NCBI GenBank assembly: GCA_036898135.1
Contig: CM072512.1
Coordinates: 13,497,425-13,561,424 of the forward strand
DNA: 64,000 nt
Direction of reading: 5' to 3'
DNA from: Oncomelania hupensis
Taxonomy: Eukaryota; Mollusca; Gastropoda; Littorinimorpha; Pomatiopsidae
Of this stretch, positions 45,210-56,906 are shown in pieces (position 1 is the first letter of the stretch; every line of letters begins with the position of its first letter). The position numbers and the translations under genes are program-made. The notes beneath the pieces were generated by a model. That model searched no databases and had not been told where the DNA came from. It worked only from the letters and a program-made list of their open reading frames with translations.

Positions 45210-45888
45210 GTACGGTGGTAGCCATTTTGAGAAAGTTTATTATTAATGTATATATAGACTACTTTTTTTCTTTTTTCGTTTATATATCACCACGATCTGA
45301 ACTAATGTGGAAGCTAGCATTTACTTTTCAAAATCTGTTCCTGTGATTTTCAGATACAGGGCAAAATGTGTTTAGAAAATGATGGACCTCAGTGACCTTG
45401 GCCCTTGAGATAATTTGAATGATTCAAAAGGCAGAGCAGTAGTTTTTCTATTTGTTTGCCATTGCTGGTGAAAGTAGTGCTGATATTGTAATGTTTGTAA
45501 AACGCGGGGTGGGATGGAAGTGGTGAGAGATGGAAGAGGATAGGAGAGAGATATGGGAGGGTTGGTGGTGGTGGTGGTGGGGGGGGGGGGGTTGTAGGAA
45601 GAGGCACAAGAAGTTTATGTGCATTGAAATTTACACGAGTGGATGGCAAAAATCATTGAACATTACTGAAAAGAACGTCTGCAACAAAAACACCAATTGA
45701 GAGAAACTGCAGGTCCGATCACGCAGTCGAGGCCTTTTTGTGTTTTGTGAGGTCGATGAACACGGATACGCAATAAAGCCTTCGTCAATGCGTGCAAACG
45801 GAATGCCATACAGTTTTGCTGGAGACTGGCGAAACCTACTCCCTCTACTGAATAGAAGGGACTGAGACTATATGACATGACGCCTTAC
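45210..45888. other. Claudin-like intron, G-rich tract
   Basis: Apart from a GGT/poly-G tract at 45566-45591, nothing recognised before claudin-like exon 1. Confidence 0.6.
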
Positions 45889-46153
45889 CTTCGTCAGTTT
45901 TGAAGATGCTTTCATGCCATTCGCAGCTTTGGTCGTTCAGGACGGTGGTGCACGTCTGGTACAGCCCGTACTTCACGTCCGCAACACTGGACGACAGGCC
46001 AAGCAAGGTGCCCAGGTTGCCCAGCGTGCCCGAATCCTGGGGGTCTGAGACGATCCAGTCCGGGCTAATTGCTCCTACGATGATCAAGACTGCCCCGATC
46101 ACCAAGCCGAACAAAGCGAGGATTTGCCCGCTGCTGTAGTTAAAGTCACCCAT
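45889..46153 (-). CDS. Claudin/PMP22-like exon 1
   Basis: ATG at 46153 (MGDFNYSSG). Residues ~10-30 form a hydrophobic membrane segment (ILALFGLVIGAVLIIVGAI). W33 follows, then YGLYQTC with C68 and C77. This is the family signature: Trp, Gly-Leu-aromatic and two Cys in the first loop. The exon ends after KTDE at donor GTAAGG, phase 1. An in-frame ATG 16 codons upstream (46201) exists, but the segment between the two ATGs is polar and less likely to be N-terminal. Confidence 0.82.
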
Positions 46154-46204
46154 CGCTTGCCTACTTGCAAACTGTCGATCTCTTTCCTGTGTTGAGATCA
46201 AAGT

Positions 46205-46505
<301 letters not shown>

Positions 46506-46587
46506 AGCATTTATATAGCGTTTTTCCCTAAATAAATCAGTTAAAGGCGCAGTTTATGTTTGCATTTGGTTAAAACACCAGCTTAAT

Positions 46588-46589
<2 letters not shown>

Positions 46590-46673
<84 letters not shown>
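46590..46673. repeat. (AAT)n microsatellite
   Basis: About 28 AAT units. The preceding TTTATATAGCGTTTTTCC suggests an old SINE end. Confidence 0.95.
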
Positions 46674-46675
<2 letters not shown>

Positions 46676-47895
46676 GCATTTTCTAGTAACGAACGGTTCA
46701 AGAACAGTGTGGGCAACAAGCTAGCAAGCAAGCAAGAAGAAGAAAGAGAGCAAGTAGAACAAGAAGGACAAGAAGGAGAAGAACAATAAAAAGAACAACA
46801 CGAAGAAACAGAACACCACCACCAATAACTACAACAACTGCAACAACAACAACAATAACTACACGAATACGAAGAAAAAGAACAAGATAAAGAACAACAA
46901 GAAGAAGAATTTAGTAGGTATAATGAATGGTATAGATACTTGCTGCGCGATCGACGAAACAACGCACACAGCCACAATGTCCTACCTCAATCACAATCAC
47001 AGATAGGGACCATGGGCTTACAGTCACAATGGACGAATTGGGAAACTTAGTCTTATAATTGAGGTTGTGCCAATGTCATTCCAGTTCTGATCAAGTGGGC
47101 GAAAACAATAGATCCGTACACGGCTACGAGTACATTCGCCATCCCAACCTCTTACCCATACTCACACAATGTTTCTCTGTACCTTGGCTAAGGAACCGTT
47201 CAGTTGATATATTTTTATGTTACTGTACTGCTCATGTCCTAGATGGGTGGGTATCAGAAACACCAATACACCAATCATGCGCTACAGTTCCTGTTCCCCC
47301 ATGTCCTGGGTGGTGCTGCTTTTGCGGATTCCGCGCTTTCGCTAAGAAGCCACCCCGAATTTCGCCCTCAAGGATTGTGAGTAATATTACAAATTCTCAC
47401 ACTTGCATGAGAGGGATAACACTTCGTTGACATAGTGAATTTCTCCTTCAAACCTGACGCGTCTTCACATGTCGATAGCTTAAAAAAATAAAATAAAAAA
47501 TATTACACGTGATTTGCGGAACGTGTACTTGTGCATTCCGGCATGAGCGTACTGGAAGGGGTTTCCTATATCTACGTAAGGTTGGACTAGAAGGCTTTAA
47601 TTGTTTCTTAATGAATGCTTAGCTGTAGCAAAAAACACAAGGAAACCAGTGTGAAGGTATTAGTTAGTGGAACATAGCAATAAGCGGTAATGTTTGTCAA
47701 TCACTGGTCCTAACTGGCACAATGGCACATTAATTATTAGTATAAACCATGACATCACATTAGAGAGAGAGAGAGAGAGGGGTGGGGTGGGGGTGGGGAT
47801 GGGGGGTTAAGTTCGTGTTTGTGATGTATAACTTGAGTATGTTTTCCTGTATTTGATCCAAGGCACAAATAATATAATAATTGGTGCTTGGTTCT
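46674..47895. other. No recognised gene
   Basis: Begins with a purine-rich GAA/CAA tract (46730-46910). 47320-47400 loosely resembles 610-700 (GCTTTCGCT, GATTTCGCCC, AAGG), suggesting another low-copy repeat. Short GA run at 47763-47778. Confidence 0.5.
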
Positions 47896-47896
47896 T

Positions 47897-49162
47897 ATTC
47901 ATCAACCCTAAAGTTACTGGAGTCATCAAAAGACCGTATCACAAGGCTACCAGTGCAGTCCTCCACAACAGCGCCATCGGAAACTGGTTCAGAACAACAA
48001 TCGGTGTGCGTCAGGGATGCCTACTCTCTCCAAAACTCTTCAACATCTTCCTAGAGCGCATCATGTCAGATGCCCTTGCAGACCACGAAGGCACAGTCAG
48101 CATAGGGGGAAGAGCAATCTCCAACCTCCGTTTTGCGGATGACATTGATGGATTGGCTGGAGAGGAAAAAGAACTTGAACAACTGGTACAGAGGCTTGAC
48201 ACCACCTCCAGAACCTATGGAATGGAAATAAGTGCAGAGAAGATTAAAATGATGACCAACAACACCAATGTCATCAGCACGGACAACAAAGTCCAAGGCC
48301 AATCCCTCAACACAGTGCATAGCTTCAAATATTTAGGAGCCATTGTATCAGACAATGGGTGCCGACAGGAATTCCACTCCAGGATCGCACAAACAACTGC
48401 TGCCCTGGCGAGGTTGAAGCCAATTTGGAATATTTAGGAGCCATTGTATCAGACAATGGGTCCCGACAGGAAGTCCTCTCCAGGATCGCACAAACAACTG
48501 CTGCCCTGGCGAGGTTGAAGCCAATTTGGAAAGACAGGACCATCAGTCTACATTCCAAGTTAAGGCTGCTGCGCTCCCTTTGTAAAGTGACTAGCTGGTG
48601 GAGAGCTTTCAGTTTTACCACTAGGGTTGTTTCAGCAGATCTTTGATGCGGATCAGGGGTTGTCCGGTCCTGATTTGGCTCGGAAGAGTCCGCTGGACCT
48701 AAAGCAATAATCATGTAATGTAATGTAATATGCTTGCGAAACATTGGACCCTCACAGCAGATCTCCAACGAAGAATACAAAACATGGAGATGAGGTGCTA
48801 CAGAAGACTTCTGGGCATTTCCTATACCCAGCACATCACCAACGACGAAGTCCAACAGACCATCACACAAGCCATTGTACAACACGATGACCTGCTCACA
48901 GTGGTGAAGAAACGGAAACTCCGATGGTATGGCCACGTCACCAGATCATCAGGTCTTGCAAAGACCATCCTGCAAGGCACAGTGCAAGGAGGTAGAAGAA
49001 GAGGGAGACCGAAAAAGAGGTGGGAGGAAAACATTCGAGAATGGACTGGTTTGACACTGAGCGAAACAATCAGGGTTGCTGAGAACAGGGAAAGATGGAG
49101 TACGCTAGTTAAACGATCATCTGTGGTGCGACCTCCGAGTTATGGGATAGGATAGGATAGGA
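47897..49162 (+). mobile_element. RTE-type LINE, 5'-truncated, duplicated and interrupted
   Basis: Begins near the VYNISPKI position of the protein and ends with the GGATA tail; TTGGTTCTT flanks it (47888-47896, 49163-49171). Frames 47900-48437 and 48730-49155 read FADDIDGLAGEEKELEQ and RRLLGISYTQHITNDEVQQT. A ~100-bp block is tandemly duplicated (48325-48432 and 48433-48535), and a TGTAA-tailed fragment replaces ~20 bp near 48580. Confidence 0.9.
48580..48729 (+). mobile_element. TGTAA-tailed repeat, 3' 150 bp, inside RTE copy
   Basis: TTTGTAAAGTGACTAGCTGG to TGTAATGTAATG. No target duplication; instead about 18-20 bp of the host LINE (between GCGCTCCC and TGCTTGCGAA) are missing. Confidence 0.85.
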
Positions 49163-49418
49163 TTGGTTCTTGCAAGTTGCATCCTTGATTTGTTTACACT
49201 GAAAAGAACCTCATTTTTTGCCTCCGTCCCAAAACAGATTGTGAGGAAGCGGCTTAGAGTTTACCTGTCATTTTAACCTAACAGCCGGGATTTCCGTCTC
49301 ATTTAGAAGCTTTTCGTGTTCCCTGAAAACGCTCATGTGACAAAGAGAAAGACATTACTCTTTTCTTCCCAGGTTTCTTTGAACAGTTTTGACAAAGCTT
49401 TTATAAGGCCATTTATAA

Positions 49419-49476
49419 CACACACACACACACACACCCACACACCCACACACACACACACACACCCACACACACC
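49419..49476. repeat. (CA)n microsatellite
   Basis: CA run with CCCA interruptions. Confidence 0.95.
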
Positions 49477-49529
49477 TACCGCGCGCGCCCACGCCTGTAT
49501 TTATGGCAAATTGGGGTTTGTGACGAAAG

Positions 49530-49835
49530 GTTGTCACCGGAAAGCGTGGTTTTTTTCATGAAAAGAGCGCAAAATTCTTAAAACAGTTCTACGCAATACA
49601 AGAGCATCCCCGTGTACTGAAAGAGGACTCACATCTACTTAGAAAAATATGGGGCACTGAAAAAAGTGAGGCGCGAGCTAAATGTCCCATTTTGTGCATA
49701 AAAAGGCACGTTTAGCACCCCAGAAGTCCATGAATACACGCCCACTCACACACTCACACACTCACGCACACACACCGACACACACACCCACACATGCACA
49801 CACACCCACACACATACACACACGCACCAAACATT
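49530..49835. repeat. Dispersed repeat with GAGCGCAAA start, copy 2, and CA tract
   Basis: Counterpart of 13740-14180 in the same orientation, including the final CA-rich stretch. Confidence 0.6.
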
Positions 49836-49986
49836 CGTCTGGTAAGCATTCACGCTAGACGGGAATAGATCCTAATTTTTAAAATTGCCGGAGAAAAGTA
49901 TTATTCGTGCAGAAATATACTTTTGTGTTCTTTCAAATACCCACAACCTTTGGCCAAATTTAGTTTGTGCAATAATGGCTCATGAT

Positions 49987-50301
49987 GGGTCCCGACAGGA
50001 AGCCCTCTCCAGGATCGCACAAACAACTGCAGCCCTGACAAGGTTGAAGCCCAATTGATAAGACAGGACCATCAGTCTACAGTCGAAGGTAAGGCTGCTG
50101 CTCTCCCTTGTCATCTCCATCTTCCTCTACGCTTGCGAAACATGGACCCTCACAGCAGATCTACAACGAAGAATACAAAGCATGGAGATGAGGTGGTACA
50201 GAAACTTCTGGGCATTTCCTAGTATACTCAGCACATCACCAACAACGAAGTCCGACAGACCATCACACAAGCCATTGTTCAAATCGATGACATGCTCACA
50301 G
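49987..50301 (+). pseudogene. RTE-type LINE internal fragment
   Basis: From GGGTCCCGACAGGAAG to GACATGCTCACAGTGG. Corresponds to residues ~815-925 of the intact protein, with small indels breaking the frame. No tail. Confidence 0.88.
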
Positions 50302-50515
50302 TGGGGTGTTTCCTCGGCGGCCCCTGCGTGGTATGCCTTTGTTGTACAGTGACCGGCTGGTGGAGTGCCTTCGGTTTGCCACTGGGGTTGTTTCGGCGGA
50401 TCTTTTGTGCGGATCAGGGGAGAGTCCTTTTTCAGCCAAGTTGTGATCTTGATTTTGTGGTCTTGATTCGGCTCTTTGCTGTCCTCTGGATTCGTAAGCA
50501 ATCAATAACTAACTA
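50302..50515 (+). mobile_element. Divergent TGTAA-family 3' part fused to RTE fragment
   Basis: CCCCTGCGTGGTATGCC, GACCGGCTGGTGGAGTGCC and GGATCTTTTGTGCGGATCAG match the family's 3' half. After that it diverges and ends TAAGCAATCAATAACTAACT. The junction with the LINE is seamless. Confidence 0.75.
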
Positions 50516-50844
50516 ACTTCTTATTGCGATCTTTCCGTTTCTATTTGGTTTACGAATGTTTGCGAAACTAGCCCAGCAGGAATGAAGGAGACTGATGTTT
50601 TTAGCAGCCTACTTGTGCCGTGACTGGCAACCATCAGAGCATAATTTATGTTGTATCAGATATGTAAGCTTACATAGCTTCCTAAACTAAATCAAGGAAC
50701 CATTTCTTATTGCTCACTCCTGTCTTTCACAATGCTGTAAGAATGAACCGTGATCAGTTCAGTGGGTAGATTAACGTCCCCGGACACATCAGAGTATAGG
50801 GGACTTGCAAAACCGTGATTCAGGCTTCCTGTCTATAAGTACAC

Positions 50845-51230
50845 AATTAAAGGGCCCTGAGTCAGAAGAATGTGATGTTTTTGTGTGTGACGAACACGTT
50901 TTTTTTACAAATACAAATACAAATGCAAATACAAATACAAATGTGTATTGTTATTTCATTAAAACAATGGTAAAGTCTGGCTTTGGTTGCTCAAATCCAA
51001 CCGCTAAGTTTTCCATTTTCCATTTTTGTTCTGACAGGTAAGTTATTTATCCTGTTTAACGGTAAACCAATACGCTCTACGATCTCCTAGACGACAATGT
51101 TTAGCGCTAGAGCGGTAGCTAGCGTCTGTTATCAACAGGCGCACATACTACGGAATATTTTTCTTTAAAAATTATCTATACGTTCGAAAAAGTTAGTTTT
51201 TTGGTTGCAAGCTCTTTTTTTCATTCCTAT
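50845..51230. repeat. Dispersed repeat (AAAGGGCCC family), copy 2, left part
   Basis: Collinear with 12790-13110; interrupted by an RTE LINE at 51231 and resumed at about 51807. Confidence 0.75.
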
Positions 51231-51806
51231 CCTATCCTATCCTATCCTATCCCGTAACTCAAAGGTCGTTAGGGCATCACAGATGATTGTTTAACCAGCG
51301 TACTCCATCTTTCTCCGTCCTCAGCAACCCTTATGGCTTCGTTCAGTGTCAAACCAGTCCATTCTCGATTGTTGTCCTCCCAACTCTTTTGCTGTCTCCT
51401 TCTTCTTCTGCCTCCTTGCACCGAGCCTTGCAGGATGGTTTTTGCAAGACCTGATGCTCTGGTGACGTGGTCATACCATCGGAGTTTCCGTTTCTTCACC
51501 ACTGTGAGCATGTCATCATGTTGTCCAATGGCTTGTGTGATGGTCTGTCGGACTTCGTCATTGGTGATGTGCCGGGTATAGGAAATGCCCAGAAGTCTTC
51601 TGTAGCACCTCATCTCCATGCTTTATATTCTTCGTTGTAGATCTGCTGTGAGGGTCCATGTTTCGCAAGCGTATAAGAAGAAGAAGATGACAAGGGAGCG
51701 CAGCAGCCTTACCGTGGACTGTAGAAGGATTATCCTGTCTTTCCAAATGGGTTTCAAATGGGTTTCAACCTTGTCAGGGCAGCAGTTGTTTGTGCGATCC
51801 TGGAGA
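51231..51806 (-). mobile_element. RTE-type LINE, 5'-truncated copy with long target duplication
   Basis: The minus strand encodes the last ~190 residues (KPIWKDRIILL to RLLGISYTRHITNDEVRQTI to the tail) with some stops and a small duplication at 51746-51765. The flanks share about 50 bp around CTATACGTTCGAAAA and TTGCAAGC. Confidence 0.88.
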
Positions 51807-51900
51807 GAATTAACTATACGTTCGAAAATTGTTTGTTTGTTGCAAGCCCTTTTTTCATTGGTGAACGTTAAACGGATCTGTCGAAAGATAGGTGTGGGGT
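51807..51900. repeat. Dispersed repeat (AAAGGGCCC family), copy 2, right part
   Basis: Starts with the duplicated target and continues GGTGAACGTTAAACGGATCT, as at 13140-13170. Confidence 0.7.
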
Positions 51901-52275
51901 GGTGTGGACTGGTGTGGTCAAAGCGGGCCTCTTTAATGGAATTCTCTCTTGAGTAACTAATCTGTCCCTGAGATCCATAGCACAGAAAATTCGGTCTCAT
52001 GGATTGATGTGTTTCGCTTTTACAAGCCTCTACGAAGTTTATGCGATCACGCCTACATTCAACTGGGCATTACGTTTTAATGCAAGAAGGTAGAATCAGG
52101 GAAACATCTTGCAAGGCCGGTGTAACGGCCTGATTTGACTCCCCTTACTGTAGCGAAAGCGTTAGGGAGAGCCTAGAGTAGGCTATTTTGGAACTGTCTA
52201 GATTGGGCTTGATATAGATGCTATTATTATGAATTTCATTTTTATTTTTTAAAATTAGAATTAATATCATTGTTG

Positions 52276-52284
52276 TTGTTGTTA

Positions 52285-52372
<88 letters not shown>

Positions 52373-52377
52373 TATTA
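52276..52377. repeat. (ATT)n microsatellite
   Basis: About 30 ATT units with flanking GTT units. Confidence 0.97.
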
Positions 52378-52457
52378 TTGGTATTATTAATTGCATTGTT
52401 AAATCTATCATGTTGTTTGTTGTGTGTGTTTTTTTAATGTGTAAATGTGGCTAGGTA

Positions 52458-52711
52458 GAAACGACGTTACTCTGACATACACTTGAAACTCTGGGTACTT
52501 TCTTTTGACGGCCCCGTTATTTTGACGTCAAAATAGTGTTCCGTTAGGGTTAGGGCTGTGTTAGGCTTAGGGTTACGTTAAGGGTTAAGGTTAGGGTTAG
52601 GGTTAGGGATAGCTTTAAAAAATTGAAAATGTCAAAATAATGTCAAGAAAATGGGAAGAGTGTCAAAATAATGTATGTAGAGTTTCACGACAGTCATCAC
52701 AACGTCGTTTC
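52458..52711. mobile_element. 254-bp MITE with TA target and TTAGGG-like interior
   Basis: Inverted ends GAAACGACGTT and AACGTCGTTTC between TA dinucleotides (52456-52457, 52712-52713), the Tc1/mariner pattern. The interior holds GGTTAGGGTTAGGGTTAGGG at about 52590, and CAAAATA inverted motifs. Confidence 0.65.
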
Positions 52712-53208
52712 TACAAAAATTAGTGTTTGTGTGTGTATGTGTGTGTGTGTGTCGGTGTGTGTGTGTGGGTGGGTGTGTATTTGTAGGCGAGTGGAGAATT
52801 TGACTCCCGTCTTTCGGTCGCCACCTTGAGAACACAACCCAACCCAACCCAAGCTGTTATTTTCATTTTATCCCTCGTAAGAGGGACATACAAATATTTG
52901 CTCTGCAAGGCGGTGATGCGTGGTTAGTAATAATAAACCGGGTTGCGGGCTACTAGTGCCACGACACTCTTCTGCAAAGTCGCTGCCACCGACAGTGTAG
53001 TCCCGCTCACCACCAAAAGCAGAAAACGAATGGTCAGCCGGGAGAGAACAAATGTCGTGTCGCCTTGTCCTGCATAACCTAATCGCCACACCAAAGGATT
53101 CTACACAGCAGAAGCCACCCAAGGCTAGTCTACACAAAAAATGTAAGGTAGACAACTTTTCTCCCGAGCTTGAACAAGTTGCCTCCCATTCCGCCATATA
53201 TGTAAGAT

Positions 53209-53210
53209 GC

Positions 53211-53274
<64 letters not shown>

Positions 53275-53655
53275 AGGATGCTGTATACGCGCCTTTCCCC
53301 AAATCAATCAGGCTCAAAGCGCGGCGATCTATACCAACATACACGCTCACCTGTCTCATCCACCCTCACACACACCAAATACACATTCATCACTCAAACA
53401 GGTGGTGTAAAGGCAGGGAGATCGCTATTAGAAGACGGAAGAAAATCGAATTTTTATTTTTGACATTTTTATATTGACTGCGTCCTGTACCATTATTGAA
53501 GGGAGGGAGGAAACCGTAGTGCCCGGAGAAAACCCTCGGTGACCTCAATAGTCTCGTACCTAAGTCACATACGTTCGCCCCTTGCGGGAATCGAACCCGC
53601 GACCTTCGGAATAGGAAACCGGCGACTTATCCACTGCGCCACGAGGCCACCCAAT
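53209..53655 (-). mobile_element. tRNA-derived SINE with (ATT)n tail, second copy
   Basis: Reverse orientation of the 42305 family: an AAT run (tail), ACAGGATGC, the central block, and at 53570-53650 the tRNA-like head with a cleaner B box (GGTTCGATTCCCGC). Confidence 0.88.
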
Positions 53656-54280
53656 ACAAAGTATTGGGCGGGGGGATAATTTTCACACACAGCCACACAC
53701 ATTCCACAGTCACTTCATGTTGACCCTAGAAGTCAAAACGGGTGAGGATTGGGGAAGAAGTAGGAGTGGGGTAGGGTAGGGACCGTTACTCCGGAATTTG
53801 CAGACAGACGCAGGGACGCATCTTTCAAGTCCGTATTGCTGGAATGATTAATTTGATCACTTTGATTTATTAGGCTATCCGTCCCCCTTCTCCTCTGACA
53901 GTAAAGTGTGAATGGAATGTCCTGTCATCGCAAAATATTGGGAGTGGGTTAGGGGGTGGGTGGATGGTGAGAGAGGCAACCGAGGTGCACCATGGAACTT
54001 GTGTACTGTACGACCACACTGCGAAGCTGAGACGAGGCGAGGTTAACGTCCGTCTCTCACTTGTGAGAGATACTGGGCGAGTCTCAGTACGCTGTTTGCT
54101 GAGCGAATTGTGGGTAGATAGATATAAAAGGTGAAGGCTCCCTATGCCAGGCTTGACAGTTCATATGCGCTCCGGTGTCGGGGACTAAAAACGAAAAGAA
54201 GATGAAGAAGTAGGCCAGGCTGTTCAGTGGTTGTTCTTCTCCAAGCCAAATGCAATTCTCGTTCTACGACACTCACTAGA
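53656..54280. other. No recognised gene
   Basis: Unique-looking sequence with short frames only. Confidence 0.5.
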
Positions 54281-54283
54281 GAA

Positions 54284-54287
54284 AAGA

Positions 54288-54347
<60 letters not shown>

Positions 54348-54348
54348 C
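54284..54348. repeat. (GAT)n microsatellite
   Basis: About 20 GAT units ending in GATCATCATC, so the end can fold back. Confidence 0.97.
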
Positions 54349-54454
54349 ATCATCACCAGCAGCAACAGCACAAGCATCATCATGATCATCATCATTCATA
54401 ACAATTATAATAATAACTTAGGTGTAATGACAATACGTCACAATGTATTTCTTT

Positions 54455-54780
54455 ATCGAATAATCGTTCTTCTAGAGCGCTTTTCCAGCTCAAGAGCTGC
54501 TCAAGGCGCTGGCCAATTCGAGATCTAACTCAAGCCGCCCGAGGCGCCCACTAGCTGCCTTTGGCGTAACCTCGGGCTCCCCAGACCGCTGAGCGCAATC
54601 GTGGGCGATAGGCGACGGGTCAAGAAGTACTTAGTGCTCGCTGGCTGTACAGTATTAATGCAAAGCTGGCACTCAGCCGTCGAGGTCATGGGATTCAGGA
54701 TCTTTAAAGTCCGTGCATTGAAATAGAGAAGGCTTCGATTGATGCTCTCTCTCTCATCCGAAAGACTAGAATCCAAGGAA
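54455..54780 (-). mobile_element. SINE body without tRNA head
   Basis: Shares GGCGCTGGCC, GATCTAACTCAAGCCGCCCG, AGGCGCCCAC, GAGCGCAATC, CAGGATCTTTAAAGTCCGT and CTCTCATCCGAA, in order, with 60309-60736. It is a diverged, 5'-truncated copy of that SINE. Confidence 0.8.
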
Positions 54781-55126
54781 GAAATACAATGACTTTAAAT
54801 CAATAATACATCCTGGTTGTGGATCTAGAAAGAAACGGTTTCTCTATCTCCATAAATCTCCGGATTGTAACCAAATACTGGCCGATAGTGAATGGAATTA
54901 TTTCTCATAATAATTAACAATCTTTCGAAATTCCCATGACTTTCTTCAGTTCAATCTGTAATTCTCCAATAATGACTACATTGCTTCTGCTAGTAATAGA
55001 AATGATTGGACTGCTACAAAAATAAACAAGTGAAGAAATAAGTAAAATAAATAAATAAAAACATACTCTTTACCCTAATGAGTACCCCAGAATAAATCTG
55101 CAATAGGGAAATTTAGGCTGCTGGGC

Positions 55127-55729
55127 TCCCCCGTTGGGATGCCGGGGGTTTCAGTATAAATAGTATCCCCACTTTCTGGAAATTTAGTGCTTTAAATTCC
55201 CACTGTCGCTGTTTTTCTCATTTGTTCTTTCTCATTCCTGCTCTGTTCTATCAATCTGCAATACTGCCTTCTTCTTCGCTAGACCAGTCATCTACCTTTT
55301 TTCTTGAAAACTCTTCCGGGACAAGACTCCTTATTTGTGTGTGAGATCTGTTGGATCAGCTTGGGAATATTGGACGCTTTCTGCCAGGTGGTCACTAGGG
55401 CTTCCTATGATGTTATTATTTAGCAATGTAGGCATTTTATATGTATGTGTTTTGTTGATAATTTATAATGTTTGTATTCTATTTTGTTTTTGTAAACGGG
55501 GAGGGGGGAGGGGGGAGGGGGGAGGGGGGGAGGGGGGGGGGTCGAAAAATTAGAGTATAGCCTCAGCGTCCCCTGCGTGGGATGTCTTTATTGTACAGTG
55601 ACTGGCTGGTGGAGAGTTTTACCACTAGGGTTGTTTCAGCAGATTTTTTATGCGGATCGGGGGTTGTCCGGTCCTGATTTGGCTCGGAAGAGTCCGCTGG
55701 ACCTAAAGCAATAATCATGTAATGTAATG
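55127..55729 (+). mobile_element. TGTAA-tailed repeat, full-length copy with GGGGA expansion
   Basis: TAGGCTGCTGGGC flanks it at 55114-55126 and 55730-55742. A GGGGAGG-type G-rich expansion (55498-55542) sits where other copies have CGGGGGTTCGATAA. Confidence 0.92.
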
Positions 55730-55731
55730 TA

Positions 55732-56392
55732 GGCTGCTGGGCCATAGAACTTCACGCTACACGCTTCACGCTTCACGCTACACGCTTCACGCGTGAAGAG
55801 AAAAATGAACAGACATGGTTTCTCTTGGCGTGGGCCATACAACTTCACACACGCCACACGCTTCACGCTACACGCGTGAAGAGAAAAGTGAGCATGCCCG
55901 CTTTTTTCGATGCGTGAAGTTCACGTTCTAGCTTACCAAAGGGGTCGGCAGACCATTTTTACTAGTATAGTTCACCTTGGGACACCAGAAAGTAGATCTA
56001 ACTGTGAAATGGATGACTATAGAGTAAACTTAATCGAGTTGGTCCGGGCAAGGCCCCTTCTCTGGGAACCACGTGTGTCTGATTACAAAGATAAAGACCA
56101 GAAAGCACAAGTTTGGTACGATTTGAAAAAGCTTCTGAATACACCCAAAGGTAACTTTTATACGATTTATTGATTTATTTACTATAATTCATAGCACAGT
56201 CAACCAATAGATGGCAGTCTTATCTCAGGGCTTGTACGTAAACGTGTAGCGTGAAGTTCTATGGCCCAGAGCATGAAACATGTAGCGTGAAGCGTGTGGC
56301 GTGAAGCGTGTAGCGTGAAGTTCTATGGCCCAGAGCATGAAACATGTAGCGTGAAGCGTGTAGTGTGAAATTCTATGGCCCAGCAGCTGAAA
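55732..56392. mobile_element. Foldback/PIF-like element with a MADF exon
   Basis: Ends are inverted GCTGCTGGGCCATAGAACTT and its reverse. Both arms carry repeated CACGCTTCACGCTACACGC motifs, and the right arm holds the terminal unit three times. The left tip was the target of the TGTAA-tailed insertion. The element was about 660 bp before that. Confidence 0.75.
56009..56150 (+). CDS. MADF-domain exon (partial gene in foldback element)
   Basis: From ATG 56009: MDDYRVNLIELVRARPLLWE, then PRVSDYKDKDQKAQVWYDLK and KLLNTPK before donor GTAACTTTT. LIELVRARPLLWE, the DYKDK turn and the VWYDL helix are the first two helices of a MADF (Myb/SANT-like) DNA-binding domain. Such proteins act in host transcription and as the accessory protein of PIF/Harbinger elements. 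The rest of the domain is missing. The same frame is open upstream from 55910. Confidence 0.75.
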
Positions 56393-56906
56393 CACAGAAA
56401 CTTGGTTCGTAGTTCTTTTTCGTAGGAAAACCCCCAGTCTACGTCACAACTTTTGAGCTTCCGGAAGGTCACGACCTCCTCATTTGCACTACGCAGAAAA
56501 CTTCGCTGAATGAAAATGCGGAATTTTCATCAGTTTGACGAATCGTGATTCTCATGTAAGTTATATGGGGTCAATTGCTATAAACATAAGCTTGAATAAA
56601 TGCTGTGACTGTATTCTCTCACCATTTGTTGTTGTTGATTAATTAATTCAAATAGGTGTACTTTGCTCCGAAAAAAGGGTGTTGTTTTTGGGCTGCTTTT
56701 GCTTTCAGATGTAAAATGTTAGAGGAGTTTATGGTTCCGATTGAGATTTTCAACGTAAGTTTTCCATTATGTATAGGTTTTAAGTGTCTCCTATGGACAT
56801 GGTAAAGATGTAAAATCACTGTCTGGGATACTATAATGAATGTGAACGAACAGCCCTGGTTTTAGATGAGCATTATACTACCAGATATACACGGGCTAGT
56901 TAGTAG
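56393..56906. other. No recognised feature
   Basis: AT-rich sequence between the foldback element and the truncated LINE. Confidence 0.5.

Noticed and set aside
52560..52612. A telomere or chromosome end
   Set aside because: Only a few interrupted TTAGGG units inside a small inverted-repeat element.
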